From positions 186,001-250,000 of the forward strand of contig JAJGOT010000237.1 of assembly GCA_022457155.1 (NCBI GenBank): a stretch of DNA of 64,000 nucleotides, read 5' to 3'. A model generated the notes under the pieces. It had not been told where the DNA came from. It searched no databases and worked only from the letters and a program-made list of their open reading frames with translations. Both the position numbers and the translations under genes were made by a program. This document shows, piece by piece, positions 9,047-20,071 of this stretch. This DNA comes from Cladopsammia gracilis. Lineage: Eukaryota > Cnidaria > Anthozoa > Scleractinia > Dendrophylliidae. How positions within the stretch are numbered: the stretch's first letter is position 1; each line of letters opens with the position of its first letter.

Positions 9047-12000
9047 CAGCGTGTCTCTCACGATGAGTGACGACACCAACACGACCCATGTTACGGCCAC
9101 CAACAACCATAGCAAGATTTCCAGTATCAAATTTGATGGAATCTATGATCTTGCCAGTCTTGATTTCCAACACAACAGTGTCATGTGCACCAATCGCTGG
9201 GTCAGGATAGCGGATGGTGCGGCCATCATGAGTGACAAGGTATGGGATACCCTTAGCTCCTGTGGCCACACGTCGCACTTGACCAAGCTTATACTATAAC
9301 ACAGAAGAGAGTACATTAACAAGAGGTTCCAAGTAGTGGTGTAACGAATAATCGAATTCTCAACTAATCGCGATTATGACCATTCGGTTCAATTCATGAT
9401 TCTTTGCTTCTTCGTTTCGATTTTGGTTCAATTTTTGCATACCTTTTCCAGGGTGCCCTCAATGAGTTATTATATTGTGAAATCAGAATTCAGAACTCTT
9501 TAAAATCTGCTCTTTTGATTCACGAGCAAAGGCGTTGGCAGTTTGTGCGCCATTTTGTGATTTCCTGGTAAAATTGCTGCCCTTCTATCACCCCTTGAGA
9601 ATTTCCAAATAAGAAAAACCATGCGCAACACACTCATTGTCACATTCTCAAACACGGTGACGAACGACCAAGCAATCGTGAATCCATTTGCATCTTTTCG
9701 ATCAGCTGTGTGGAAATATTATTGTTTTCCGGCTAAAGACGTGTACAACAGATAAGTCTAAAACTTTCTGCAAGAAACATTTGCATAATCAAATCAAAAT
9801 ATTCGAAATCGAAGGGCAATAATCAAAATAGAATCGAATCGCAAGGAATATGAATCGTTACCCCTAGTTCCAAGGTTAATTGCAAAGGCATATTTTTGTC
9901 TTGCACAAAAACTATAGATTACATTATTAGGAAAAGAAAATTGTCATTCTCGCCCACGTGAACATAAGACAGTTAACAGCAATGACATCTCTTTAGTGGC
10001 AAATAATAAAAGGTCATTCCCTAGCTGCTACCCACAAAAATACAATACTAATAATGATATTAAGTTGTGCATCGATGTCAATAGTTTTAGGAGTAAGCTT
10101 AGAGGGGTGCTTTTAGACAAATTTAAGAGGGAGGAATGATATCCTAATGATTTGTAATTGTAACTTTAAATAATTTGTATATGTTTTTATTTTTTATCTT
10201 TTGCTTTGTATTTGGCACTGAAAAGCCCCTTTGGGGAAGTGGTCAATAAACGTATGTATGTATGTATGTATGTAATACTTTTAAAAATGGTTAACCCAGC
10301 CTGTTTTAATTTACAAGTGCAAACTGCTTTTGCAGTATTGGAGCATCAGCAGTTATATAAGATGGAATCATGGATGATTCATACTTCAAATTTCTGCAAT
10401 TATTTCAACATCATATGCTCCATAACAATGAACATGTCAAACCGAATTACAAATTAAAAACCCTTTCTCTTTCAAATTTTATTTGCCCATTTCAAATCAT
10501 GTGTCATTTGTTTGAGAGTTGTATTTATCTTGATAGAAGTAATGCATTCACATACATCTCAATATGACTAAACTTGAAAGTCAAGATGGTCTGAAGTTGG
10601 CAATATACAATAATGCTAAATGGCACAAAGTAAAGAAACACTGTAACACCCTTTTAAAATCTAACCTTGGGGTTACCTAAGTTAATCCTTACAACTAACT
10701 GCTAAGTTAGCTTCTTAAAAGGTGTTTCAGGCTATTCCAGCATTCCTGGTTAAGGCAGGTTTTCACTAGCAACGGAGTCTGAGTTGTAAGACCGCTTATG
10801 AGCTAGTGAAAATCATGAATCAACAGAGTGGTAAACAGAATTGGTATGCAATCAGAAGGTTTCCATTTTATTACGATTGTGCTTATGGCTTCAAAAACTA
10901 GATCGTCAACACAAGCAGAAGTGGAAGAATAAACCAATCACCATGCGCATTCCCAGGTCCTCCGAGCACGGATTTCTGCTAAGGACTCCGACAATCTAGT
11001 CTGCATTAGATCGTATACGGCGAAATTATAAGTGAAACTTTGCTGATGACACTGTTATTTGATTTTCACTAGATAAGCTTTTGATTACTGCTCTGACCCT
11101 GACTCTACCAGTGAAAACTGTGTTGGTTGTTACATGTATATGCCCAGCTTTAAATGAACAAAGTGGTGCTAACCTTAGCTTCTTCATTGGTGATGCGGTG
11201 CACTGTGAAGCGGCCTTTCACGTCATAGAGCAGACGGAAATTCTCACCAGTTTTTTCAATGGAGATGACATCTACAAGAAATGACACAAGTAACTATCAG
11301 TAACAAAATTCCACAAAAGTCTGACGAATTCATGAACCAAAAATAAGTCAACATTACTGATGAAAAAATGCGAATCAATGAACATCTGGGGCACTTAGTA
11401 ATTTTATTGTTTTTAGAGGGGCTTTTATCAGATACAAAGCTTAAATTAAAGAGGGCATTCATTGACACTTAAGTTAAACAAATACAACCTGTTTCTCAAG
11501 ATCAACATCAACTGTTATGTTCAGTTCACTGACCTTGCGAAGACATTACAATAAAACTAGTAATGAAATTATCACATCATTTGATGGAATTGTTTTGTCC
11601 TTTTTTATGAAGTGAAATTTATTAAATACATGTATGGGTCATTTATTAGGGAGGAGTGATTTTCACCCCAAAAAAATCTACTGTATTTTGAGGGAGCGAT
11701 GTTAATTAGATGCAGGGCATTTAGAGTGGTTTTTAGTTGAATGTTGTAAAACCAAAATCAAAGAAATCACTCTGGCCAATCACAACAGACGAGACAATCC
11801 AATGAACCAATCAGAACTTGAAGCAAATACATGGAGCCAGTACAAAGCATGGGAAAATAAGTATGAGCAAGTCACCATTGGTTTTGGTCACTTATGATTA
11901 GTTGAGAAACTAGCGCGAGATTTTTTAGCCAATCACAAAGCGTAGCACAGGGGTTTCAATAGAAGCCAGCTACCGGCAGTGTCCTGCCGCCTACTTCGCC

Positions 12001-13941
12001 TCTTACCGCCGGTTACCAGACCCCTCTAGTGGGACAAGGCCTTACAGCCCCTCATCTGTCACAGCTGCCTATTGTACCTTGGCCAGCCACCTATTTCAAT
12101 TCTTATTGAAACCCCTGGTAGCAATGTAAAACCAAAGCAATTGCAAAATTATTGTCGACACTCAATTGAAACTGCTCTTACACAGAGTGAAGTACAATAG
12201 CAAAGTCAAAAGATCTCGAAAGTTGATTAAAAATTCTGCCTTGTGTGGTTATGTAATTATCAAGGAACACTTACCCATAAAGCCAGCAGGAAAGGTAATA
12301 TCAGTCCTGACTTTTCCGTCGACCTTAATCAATCTTTGTTTAAGAATCTTTTTAACCTCATCATAGGTCAGGGCATATTTGAGGCGATTCCTGAGGAAAA
12401 CAATGAGTGGCAAACACTCGCGCAGCTTGTGGGGACCAGTGGATGGACGTGGTGCCTAGACCAAAGAGCATATTGCTGTTTATTGTACTGTAGTAAACAC
12501 ATGATTTCTCATTGAAATATCTATACATAATATTATTACATCATTGCATACAGATCATCAGAAATAAGTTATAGTAATTGGACTAAGTAGAGTACAAGTC
12601 AAGGAGTAATCAGCCCAGCGGGTAAGGAAAGGACAATTTGAAATTATGAGCATGATTATCCCTGAATGGTCCAATTACCAATTAAGACAATATTGTATCA
12701 ATAACAAATTTAGAGATATTTAAAAGTCTATGTGGACTTTTTTCTACTCAGAAAGGTCAGGGATATTTTCTATCGGTTTTAGAAACCAATAGGTAAACAA
12801 AATCCATTAAGTGTGCCTGATTGATGTGTGTGCAATGTAGGCATCCAAATACAGCTATCCAATTACAGAAAGTTATAATTCAACAGTTGTAATAGAGTGT
12901 TTGCATGTGACATCGAGGCGGCCATATTGGTGTCCCAAAACAATGAAATGGCGGCCATATTGGTGTCCTAAACAAATCGTATGGGACTTTAGCTCTATTC
13001 ATATTCAAACATTTCCAATTGTTTTAACACTCCAATACGGCTACCGGTCACGCAAATGAAATCACTATCGGACACCCACATGAATGCTCATCAATTACAT
13101 AAGAATTAGGTGCACAGAACACCAATCACAATTGAGAATTTTGTTATTGATACGATTAAGGAAATTATCACCAATAACAGATTGCCTTAACTTTAATACA
13201 ACTTCAGAGCAATTTCAGAATACCTCGTCACTTATTTGCATCTTGTTGAATAAGAATGGATCCTTTTGTTTTCATATACCTCGTTCTATAAAACGTTCTA
13301 TAAATAAGTGGCGGGGTATTCTGAAATCTAGCCACAACTTCTCCCTGCAACAGACCAGTTGGGAGAATTTGTATGTAGATATCCATTCAATGAGTTGCAT
13401 CTCCTATACACCTATCTACGTTTCCTACTTGTCTTTCAATAAAACATCAATACTTTGTGAACAAGGGTGGTGAAAAACAATAAAATTATCAGCTAAGAAT
13501 ATTAGTGTTACATGACAGTAAGCGATTCTGGGACCGAAAGGGTTAACTTTAGCCTGTACGCTGTGTACGACACTAAAATATCGTGGACAAACACACATGG
13601 ACAATAAACAAAGTCATAATTCTCAGCCGCCGATGAGGTCGAGCACCCTAGATTATAAACTAGCTGGTTTGATAAACGAGTTGTAGGAACAACAAATAAT
13701 AAGAAGGTATTTCAATAGCTATACTTACAAAAGTGCCAGACAACTTATCAAGCATCCAATGATGCGGAGCATTTAAGCGCTTTAAATGCTTCTTCGGACC
13801 ACGAGCCTAAAAATAACACAACAGCACAACAGTTTGATGATCAAACTTTAAATTGGCATCATTTTATTCCGAGAAAATTTGCGTGATTGTCATAGATGGG
13901 ATGGATAAAACACTACACTTTGAATTTTCGATACTAACCAT
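9047..13941 (-). CDS. RPS4: Ribosomal protein S4 (eS4), 3' end not seen
   Basis: Five exons on the minus strand join in frame with GT/AG junctions: 13939-13941 (ATG only), 13729-13806, 12275-12455, 11174-11271 and 9047-9293. They encode about 202 of the usual ~263 residues. Recognisable blocks are [99 protein letters not shown] and [11 protein letters not shown]. They span the S4-like RNA-binding region, the central eS4 domain and the KOW-type segment. A first exon carrying only the start codon matches vertebrate RPS4X. The protein is a 40S subunit component near the mRNA entry side. The exon after GTAAGA at 9046 should encode about 60 more residues but was not found down to position 1. Either the last intron exceeds 9 kb, packed with transposons, or this copy is broken. 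Confidence 0.93.
9334..9866. mobile_element. hAT-type non-autonomous element
   Basis: It is flanked by the perfect 8-bp duplication GTTCCAAG (9326-9333 and 9867-9874), diagnostic of the hAT superfamily. The ends read TAGTGGTGTAACGA on the left and, on the complement of the right, TAGGGGTAACGATTCA. The GTAACGATT-type terminus is common in animal hAT MITEs. No transposase frame is present. It lies in RPS4 intron 4. Confidence 0.85.
9960..10274 (+). mobile_element. LINE 3' end with (TATG)n tail
   Basis: It ends with GGCACTGAAAAGCCCCTTTG, GGGAAGTGGTCAATAAACG and a (TATG) microsatellite at about 10251-10272. A short hairpin, then AATAAA and a simple repeat, is the usual terminus of several LINE families. 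No coding part is left. The left boundary is uncertain. It lies in RPS4 intron 4, antisense to the gene. Confidence 0.55.
11730..12180. repeat. Dispersed repeat with CCAATCA-box ends, split by a MITE
   Basis: This block matches the repeats at 20072-20660: TTGTAAAACCAAAATCAAAG, ACTCTGGCCAATCACA, CCAATCAGAACTTGAAGC, GCGCGAGATTTTTTAGCCAA and TCGACACTCAATTGAAA. It lies in RPS4 intron 3. The CCAAT boxes are part of the repeat and occur in every copy, so they are not evidence of a local promoter. Confidence 0.75.
11948..12117. mobile_element. 170-bp MITE nested in the repeat, 6-bp duplication
   Basis: Terminal inverted repeats CAGGGGTTTCAATA (left) and TATTGAAACCCCTG (right) are flanked by the direct repeat GTAGCA at 11942-11947 and 12118-12123. 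The uninterrupted host sequence (GCGTAGCAATG) is visible at 20610-20620, proving the insertion. The interior is rich in CCGCC/CCGGT words and lacks a gene. It is hAT-like by its CAGGG terminus, though the visible duplication is 6 bp. Confidence 0.85.
13212..13327. repeat. 116-bp foldback element in RPS4 intron 2
   Basis: The left end ATTTCAGAATACCTCGTCAC and the complement of the right end (ATTTCAGAATACCCCGCCAC) form arms of about 26 bp with two mismatches around a short interior. No gene is present. Confidence 0.8.
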
Positions 13942-14031
13942 GATGGCGATGAGAAGGAAAGAGATCGCTTCCCAGGGCTCCTTGCGGCTTGAACCGTCCC
14001 ACAATGCACTGTTGTCAGCGGCAAAAGTAAA
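13942..14031. promoter_or_regulatory. 90-bp bidirectional promoter of RPS4 and a divergent gene
   Basis: Only 90 bp separate the two start codons. The RPS4 side carries a pyrimidine tract, CTCTTTCCTTCTC on the minus strand (about 13951-13963), right before its ATG. It resembles a 5' TOP leader, as expected of a ribosomal protein gene. At 13998-14011 CCCACAATGCACTG closely resembles the ZNF143/Staf (SBS) consensus, which is common in bidirectional housekeeping promoters. No TATA box is seen. Confidence 0.7.
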
Positions 14032-14073
14032 ATGGCGGACGGAGTGAACATTTTGGGGAAAGTTATGGCTTGT
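14032..14073 (+). CDS. First coding exon of an unidentified divergent gene
   Basis: ATG at 14032 opens a 14-codon stretch reading MADGVNILGKVMAC, ended exactly by a consensus donor GTAAGT (14074-14079). The upstream context AAAATGGCGGAC is a good initiation site. Head-to-head with RPS4 across 90 bp, it looks like a housekeeping gene. Candidate downstream exons with phase-compatible reading are the 22-nt CAACAATTATGGCTCCATCA block near 15969, and the segment after TTTTACAG near 19101. The latter reads TQNSILEAALTG then a stop and is partly duplicated near 17880. Neither is certain, and I cannot name the product. Confidence 0.45.
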
Positions 14074-14079
14074 GTAAGT

Positions 14080-15025
14080 CTTACGTCTCTTTATAGTTGA
14101 TTTCTGTTTTAGATGTTGAATATAAAGCAAACGTTTAAGAAATATGAAGATATGAGCTATAACAGTGGCGCTATTGCTTTTCAAAACATGTTTACATTGC
14201 ATAAACTCAGCTTACTTAAGCTTATGTCCAGTTTCGTTTCCGAAATGCGCCAAAAAGGTTGCAGCGTTTTATATGTCCTCTTTGGACCCAACCCAATGTA
14301 TATACTAGCAGTAATAATCACAGATTAAAAGAGTGCGTTCGACATGTTTGTTACAACAGCTGAAAGAAGAAGTATTGCTGTTTGTCGGAAATCGGTTCAT
14401 TTCAATATTTTCATTGATCTTATCAAGTGATTTAGTTTGACAAGTAGGAAATTAAGTATATCAGATTCCGTAAGGCTTTTAAGTATGCAAAGTTAAGATA
14501 AGGTCACTTTATAGGCCATGTGTATGACTAGAGTGAACAGGTTTTCAGGATCGGTGAACATATTGTGTCTAAGGATCTAGAGACTTTGGGATTAAATCAC
14601 TCTTACTTGAAAAAAAAAACATGCGAAAAACAGCAAAGGCAGAAGAAAACACGAAGGACGGTACAATCAAAAACAGAAAAACAGGGTCTCAAGTGTCGTC
14701 TCAAGTAATTTCACTGCACTTGTAGATACCAATTCCCGGCGGCCGAGAAATGAAATTGAGGCTATCTGTGCCAGCCAGCCAGCCAGTCCAAAATGATGTC
14801 CAAACCCTGAAATCGCATAGCATCCAGCCCAATTCCTCCCACAATCCCCTGCGCCCAGACCGATACCCGACGAGATTAGAAAGCATTCTCCTATCGTCGA
14901 ACGCAATTATTTATAGGTTATATTTATACAGTATTCTGAGTATTGAGCTGGAAATCTCAAAGTAATTTCGTACCTGACACTGAACTTTTGATGATTGGCT
15001 CGTTCAAATTCCCACCTCCCTGAGC
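14080..15025. other. Intron or intergenic, nothing recognised
   Basis: No convincing exon or repeat with ends. A short (CAGC)n-like run, CAGCCAGCCAGCCAG, lies near 14772. Confidence 0.4.
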
Positions 15026-15130
15026 CAACAACAACAACAACAACAAAACTTTATTAACGTGTCATACCATTATAGCTAGGGAATATCCCTTAAATATCCC
15101 CCAGGAACAAATGATTAAATAGTCTGGATA
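15026..15130 (-). mobile_element. LINE 3' end, (CAA)n tail, minus orientation
   Basis: CAACAACAACAACAACAAAACTTTATTAA is the reverse complement of a TTG-type LINE tail preceded by an AATAAA-like word. The tail resembles the one at 3720-3736. The rest of the element is not distinguishable, so the inner boundary is arbitrary. Confidence 0.5.
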
Positions 15131-15585
15131 AAAAATACATTTTTTATTAATATTCTGAGTAATTCCTTGTGCAATCAAGAAATGTTATAAAATATTTAGC
15201 AAAGTCAGCTATTAGCTTTTGGAGGTTCGAATTGATTGGGGCATAATAATAAAATTATATTTCTCAAGTCAGTCTAATAATATTGACTAAAACATTGTTG
15301 CCAAAAAGTTTTTTTTTAATAGTATTGTACTTTACTTCTGGATAAATCCTTTCAAGGAAAATACTTATTAATGAATCATATTTGGGACAAACATGGTGGG
15401 AATTTGACCCGAGTTCAAATACTGCCAGGGATGGCCAATTATTAATTTTTTATTCTTCCTTTCTTTTCTTCTTCTTTTTTTTCGAACTGGACATTGTGAA
15501 AGTGATGTACTCTTTTGTCTTTGTGTTTGAAGTCTTTCAATTTTCAAAAAATATTGAACCAGGTTTATAAAAACATAAGCTTATA

Positions 15586-15727
15586 TTGCATTACACGGTA
15601 GCTCACACTACAAGGTTCAAATGACATGCTGGCATTTATCATATAAAAACAAGCTTACCGCAATATTGCATTACACAATAGCTCATGCTACAAGGTTCAA
15701 ATGAAATGCTGGCATTTATCATGTTAT
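15586..15727 (+). repeat. ~75-bp tandem duplication
   Basis: Two adjacent units share AATATTGCATTACAC, TAGCTCA, CTACAAGGTTCAAATGA and ATGCTGGCATTTATCAT. Ordinary AT-rich DNA follows, with an AATAAA-like LINE or gene terminus near 15832 (GTCAATAAAGTAAG). Confidence 0.75.
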
Positions 15728-16429
15728 TTGCAAAATTTGTAGAATGTATGTATTATCTATATGTTTATCTGTTCACTCTACTGCCTGTATTGTTTTGTAA
15801 TTTAAATGTCACATTGTATTATTTTTTTTGTCAATAAAGTAAGAATGAAAAAAAATGTTATTTGCTAATTTTATACACTTGTGAATTCCAGCATTTAGGT
15901 AAGCCTGGAAATTTGCTTTTAATCTTTGTTTTCCACAAACTTAATTTGTAATATCATTCCATTTTTAGCAACAATTATGGCTCCATCAAAGTAAGGATTC
16001 TTTTCCCATCAGAGACTCAAGACTTGACTCGATGAAATATTCAACTTGCATTTGCGATCCGGTAACAAAAATCCTTTAATACTCTTTTACAGAACTGTTT
16101 TTCTATTCACAAAATAAATACCTCATAAATTAAATAAATACTCATAACTTCTGCAAATTTGGGAAGAATCTTCTGTTTAGAGCGTTTGGAATTCACAAAT
16201 TAGCTCATAGGAGCCTTTGATTGTATCACATACATGCTGTCATGCATCTGTAGGAGGTATTGATTTAGCACAGTTTAGGCACATTTAACTGAAAGCTTAG
16301 GCACAGTTTGGGCACCGTTTAGGTCCATTTTGTGCACAACTCAGGGGCATGTTTTTGGGACAGGTTTGGGCTCATTTGCCACATAATTATAATCTGACTC
16401 GTTGATCAATGTGGAGTAGATGTGCCAAT

Positions 16430-16850
16430 GGCCGTTTTTATGCTACAGATGTAATATCGTCTAAGACGTTAAAGTCATCTCGAGACGACTTTAACGTCTA
16501 GTATAAAAACGGAAAATAAGCCAGATGGATTTAACGTCTGACGACTTTAACGTCTTCTTTTAAGGGCGTCATTCAGACGTCTCAGACGTTAAATACGTCT
16601 AGTATAAAAACGCGACGGCCTTAACAAGGACGAATTTAGCCCTATTTGTATATTTGTGCCCTTTAAATTTATTTGGGGACGACTTTAGTCATGTCCAGTT
16701 ACTTCCGAGAATAGTTTTTTTTAGAAAATCTTGTGTTTTTTCTCTGTGGCCATCTACTTTAATGCGTCCCGTTTTTATAGCAGACGCATTTAACGTCTGA
16801 GACGTTAATTGCGTCTAGACGACTTTAATGTCTCTAGCATAAAAACGGCC
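16430..16850. mobile_element. 421-bp MITE with subterminal TTAACGTCT repeats
   Basis: Perfect 16-bp terminal inverted repeats GGCCGTTTTTATGCTA lie at both ends, flanked by AAT on each side (a 3-bp duplication). Multiple copies of TTAACGTC(T/A)GACG in both orientations lie just inside each end, a typical array of transposase-binding sites. No protein gene is present. A 3-bp duplication would fit a Harbinger-type transposase. Confidence 0.8.
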
Positions 16851-17449
16851 AATTTGATAGATAACTTTTTGCTCTAAATTTTTACAGTTTTCCATATTAC
16901 CCTGGTGAAGGTAAAGGCCACAAAATACCATGTATCGTTTAGAATGGTTGGGGAGATTAAAGTATTTAGCTACTGGTATAGCTGCGTCTTTGTCAATTTT
17001 TCAATGTCTCATAGATGTTCATGATATCGGTTGCCATGTCTCCTCCCTGTTTCACCGCTTCATGTTATGCAGTATTTGATAACATCCGTGGAAGTGCATG
17101 CAAAGCAATCATGTCTGCAGTGATTTGAATTTATTGTTTGGGTCCTGATATTTTGTCAGTGTTGTTAATGAAAGGACATTAATGCGTGCATTTGGTACCA
17201 GGTCGATCTTCAGATTTCAGTACACTTCTAACTAGAAAATTGCCTTTGTTTTTGTTACATTTGAATGAAATCAGTAGGTGTTATGTTTTGGAGTAATTTT
17301 TGAGGTTGTTTAAAATCATGATGCTTCTATGGCCAACTGGCATTTGTAGTGCTGTTGATTAATCTGTTGTGCACATTGTTTGTTGACTGCCACATTTCCT
17401 GTGTTTTGTTGGAAAATCAGAGTCATCACTACATGATCATTGAATGATC

Positions 17450-17790
17450 ATAAGCGACCACCTCTCGTAAGCCGCTACCTCTCGTAAGCGATCACCTCTC
17501 GTAAGCGATCACCTCTCGTAAGCGACTACCTCTCGTAAGCGACCACCTCTTGTAAGCGACTACGTCTCGTAAGCGACCACCTCTTGTAAGCGACCACCTC
17601 TCAAAAGCGACCACCTCTCGTAAGCGACCACCTCTCGAAAGCGACTACCTCCCGTAACCGACTACCTCTCGTAAGTGACCACCTCTTGTAAGCGGCTACC
17701 TCTTGTAAGCGATCACTTCTCGTAAGCGACCACCTCTCGTAAGCGACCACCTCTATTAAGCGACCACGTCTCGTAGGCGACCATGACCAC
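17450..17790 (+). repeat. 17-bp tandem array AAGCGACCACCTCTCGT
   Basis: About 20 copies of a 17-bp unit, AAGCGACCACCTCTCGT, occur with scattered substitutions (GATC, GACTACC, CTCTTGT variants). Two more stray units occur near 17908-17935. No coding function is apparent. Confidence 0.92.
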
Positions 17791-17794
17791 TTTC

Positions 17795-18012
17795 AACGCT
17801 GGTGATTTGAATTTTTCTAGTTTTAACCTCTGGTAAGAGACCACTCCCTTTATTTATACACTCCTCTTGCTTTTACAGACTATTCTTGAGGCAGCATTAA
17901 CTGGATACCTCCCACCTCTCGTAAGCAACCACCTCTCGTAGACCACTCTCAATGCTGGTGATTTGAATTTTTATAGTTTTATCCTCTGGTAAGAGACCAC
18001 TCCCTTTATTCC
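17795..18012 (+). repeat. Duplicated ~75-bp block after the array
   Basis: GCTGGTGATTTGAATTTTT, TAGTTTTA-CCTCTGGTAAGA and GACCACTCCCTTTATT occur at 17800-17853 and again at 17952-18011. They flank a degenerate copy of the CTTTTACAG...ATTCTTGAGGCAGC segment that also occurs at 19090-19136. Confidence 0.75.
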
Positions 18013-18045
18013 GCCGTCACTGCAGATGCTAATTGAATAATGTGT

Positions 18046-19043
18046 TAAGCCGCAGCTACACGCGCGATTTTTTGCTTGCACAGGTGATGCGATTTTTTAC
18101 AAAATTGTCGCGTCGCAATTATTATTATTTTTTTGCTTAATAATATTTTATATATATATATATTTTTTTACCTTTTTTTAATTGGAGATATTTATTTTCA
18201 AAGTTTTTTTTTGATATTATTAATTTATTATTTTTTCTACCTTTTTTCTTATTTTTTATTTCGTCCCATTTTTTATTGTTATCTTCGCAATAACTTGCAT
18301 ATTTTACTATGATAACGATGGGCCACCATACGGTGAAGTCTAGATTCCATAGCTCAGAAGGAGGTCGGACACCTTATTGAGACTTATATAACGGAGTAAC
18401 TGGTTAGCTTTCAGTTGAGGTTGGGGTCGGCAGTTTATATAGTTAAATTTAGGACTAAGCAGCCCGAGAAGCTAGGTGGTACAGTGGTATGGTAGGCTAT
18501 GTAAGCCTAAGCCTAGCTGAGGTCACAGGTTCAATCCTGAGTGGGGATTTTAGATTTTCTTTTTTACACTTAAAAATTTATTGAAAAACAAATTCCAAGT
18601 GTCGGCATTACGTTATATAATTCTCAATAAGTGTCCGACCTCCTTCTGAGCTATAGAAGGTAGACTCTACCCCACCATACACAGTGGTGGCTATACGCGT
18701 GACAAATTTTGGTGACAAATGTTGCAACAAAGACCGCGCGAGGCTGGGTTGGTAATTAATCCTGAGCCTCGCTTTAGTTCTTAAATCTTATTGGCTAGAT
18801 ACCCTTTTGTCGCGTCGCAAGTGCAAGGAAAAAATTGCGGGCGGCTACACGAGCGACATGTCCGCGATTTTATCACGAAACATTCAACTCTTGCGACTTT
18901 TTTCCGCGATTTTTTCAGCTCTCGCGTCGCACGTTCATGAGTGGCTACACGTGCGATTTTTACCGTGCGCTGGCGACGCGACAATTTTGTAAAAAATCGC
19001 ATCACCTGTGCAAGCACAAAATCGCACGTGTAGCCGCGGCTTT
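18046..19043. mobile_element. ~1-kb DNA element with ~75-bp terminal inverted repeats
   Basis: The left end (AAGCCGCAGCTACACGCGCG...TTGCACAGGTGATGCGATTT...AAATTGTCGCGTCGC) is repeated in inverted orientation at the right end (18968-19043) with few mismatches. Further half-copies of CGGCTACACG-GCGA occur at 18838-18860 and 18942-18958. The interior is AT-rich plus the nested element at 18325-18685. No transposase is seen. Exact ends and duplication were not resolved. Confidence 0.8.
18325..18685. mobile_element. TIR element carrying a tRNA-like (SINE-like) core, nested
   Basis: Inverted ends share ATAGCTCAGAAGGAGGTCGG and ACAC perfectly, and more weakly outwards to about 45 bp. Inside, at about 18473-18550 on the plus strand, lies a tRNA-like module. 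It has a TGGTACAGTGG-type A box and a GGTTCAATCC B box at 18530-18539, so pol III transcription is possible. Related pieces occur at 48356-48510 and 50290-50640. The whole unit sits inside the element 18046-19043. Confidence 0.72.
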
Positions 19044-19253
19044 ATATTTGTTATGAACAACATGCCAAAACCCTGCTAATACACTCCTTGCTTTTACAGA
19101 CACAAAATTCTATTCTTGAGGCAGCGTTAACTGGATAACAAGCCCTTGTTGACAGCAGGGAACAACCAGATTAAAAGAGGTAACTTTTTTCTACTTTAAA
19201 GAGAATGTGGTCATTGCAGTTAAACAGAGTTGCAATTAGAGCTTTTGAGTGTA

Positions 19254-20065
19254 CAGTCGGACCTCTATTAAGCGGCCACCCTCGGGACTTTGAAAACTGG
19301 CCGCCTAATAGAGGTTGGCCGTTTAATAGAGGTACAATATAAATTGGATAGAAATGGCAATCAACGTAATTTTATTGCCTCTATATAGCAAAAGGCTTGT
19401 TGAAAAGTGAACATATGTGAAGATAAATGCAAAAATCATTGAAACTAAAAATTAAGTGCCCTGTATTTGCGCATTTAAAGTCCGTGCAAAGTTCTAGCTC
19501 TAACACAGAGTGCATGTAGTCGATAAGTACAGTATTTTTTGGTGTTGAGTAGGTACAGAAAAATATGCAAATCTATGTAACAAAACATCAAGTTTCTTAG
19601 GCCTTTTTTGCACCAACAGTCTGTAAAAATTTTAGCTCAAAATATTTCACGGACGATTTATTTAAAATAATCCGTCACTGCTGTTTGCCGTTGTGGAGCT
19701 CGGAGTTGTAACGAGAAGATCAAGTCATTTGCCTTTCCGATAGATAGGGCAAGGTCCTGGTAACCGTGAAACTGGGCAAGTGGAGATTAAATTGCAGTTT
19801 TTATTGTTATCAGTTATCACCTTCATATTATCTGTCACCATTTCGCTTGAAAAGATGATTTCCTGGCCGCTTAATAGAGGTAAAAATACAAGAAATACTA
19901 AACTTGCAACCACAAAAAGGTGGCCGCGGCCGCTTAATAGAGGTGGCCGTTGAATAGATGTATCGAATACAGCACTTTACTGACAAATAATTCGGGACTT
20001 TGGAAAGTGGCCGCTTAATGGAGGGTGGCCGCTTAATAGGTGGCCGCTTAATAGAGGTCCGACTG
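19254..20065. mobile_element. 812-bp mariner/pogo-type MITE
   Basis: Termini CAGTCGGACCTCTATTAAGC and their complement, about 28 bp long, are flanked by TA on each side (19252-19253, 20066-20067). Extra copies of the GGCCGCTTAATAGAGGT motif occur inside near both ends (for example 19861-19945, 19989-20040). No transposase frame. The CAGTxGGACCTC terminus with TA duplication is typical of Tc1/mariner/pogo relatives. Confidence 0.88.
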
Positions 20066-20071
20066 TATGTC

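Noticed and set aside
11770..11830. CCAAT boxes as a promoter in RPS4 intron 3
   Set aside because: The same CCAATCA words occur at fixed places in every copy of the dispersed repeat family.
17450..17790. A CRISPR array
   Set aside because: Units are contiguous 17-mers without unique spacers, in a eukaryotic genome.
18473..18550. A tRNA gene
   Set aside because: A and B boxes are present, but the acceptor and anticodon stems do not form a convincing cloverleaf and the unit lies in a repeated TIR element.
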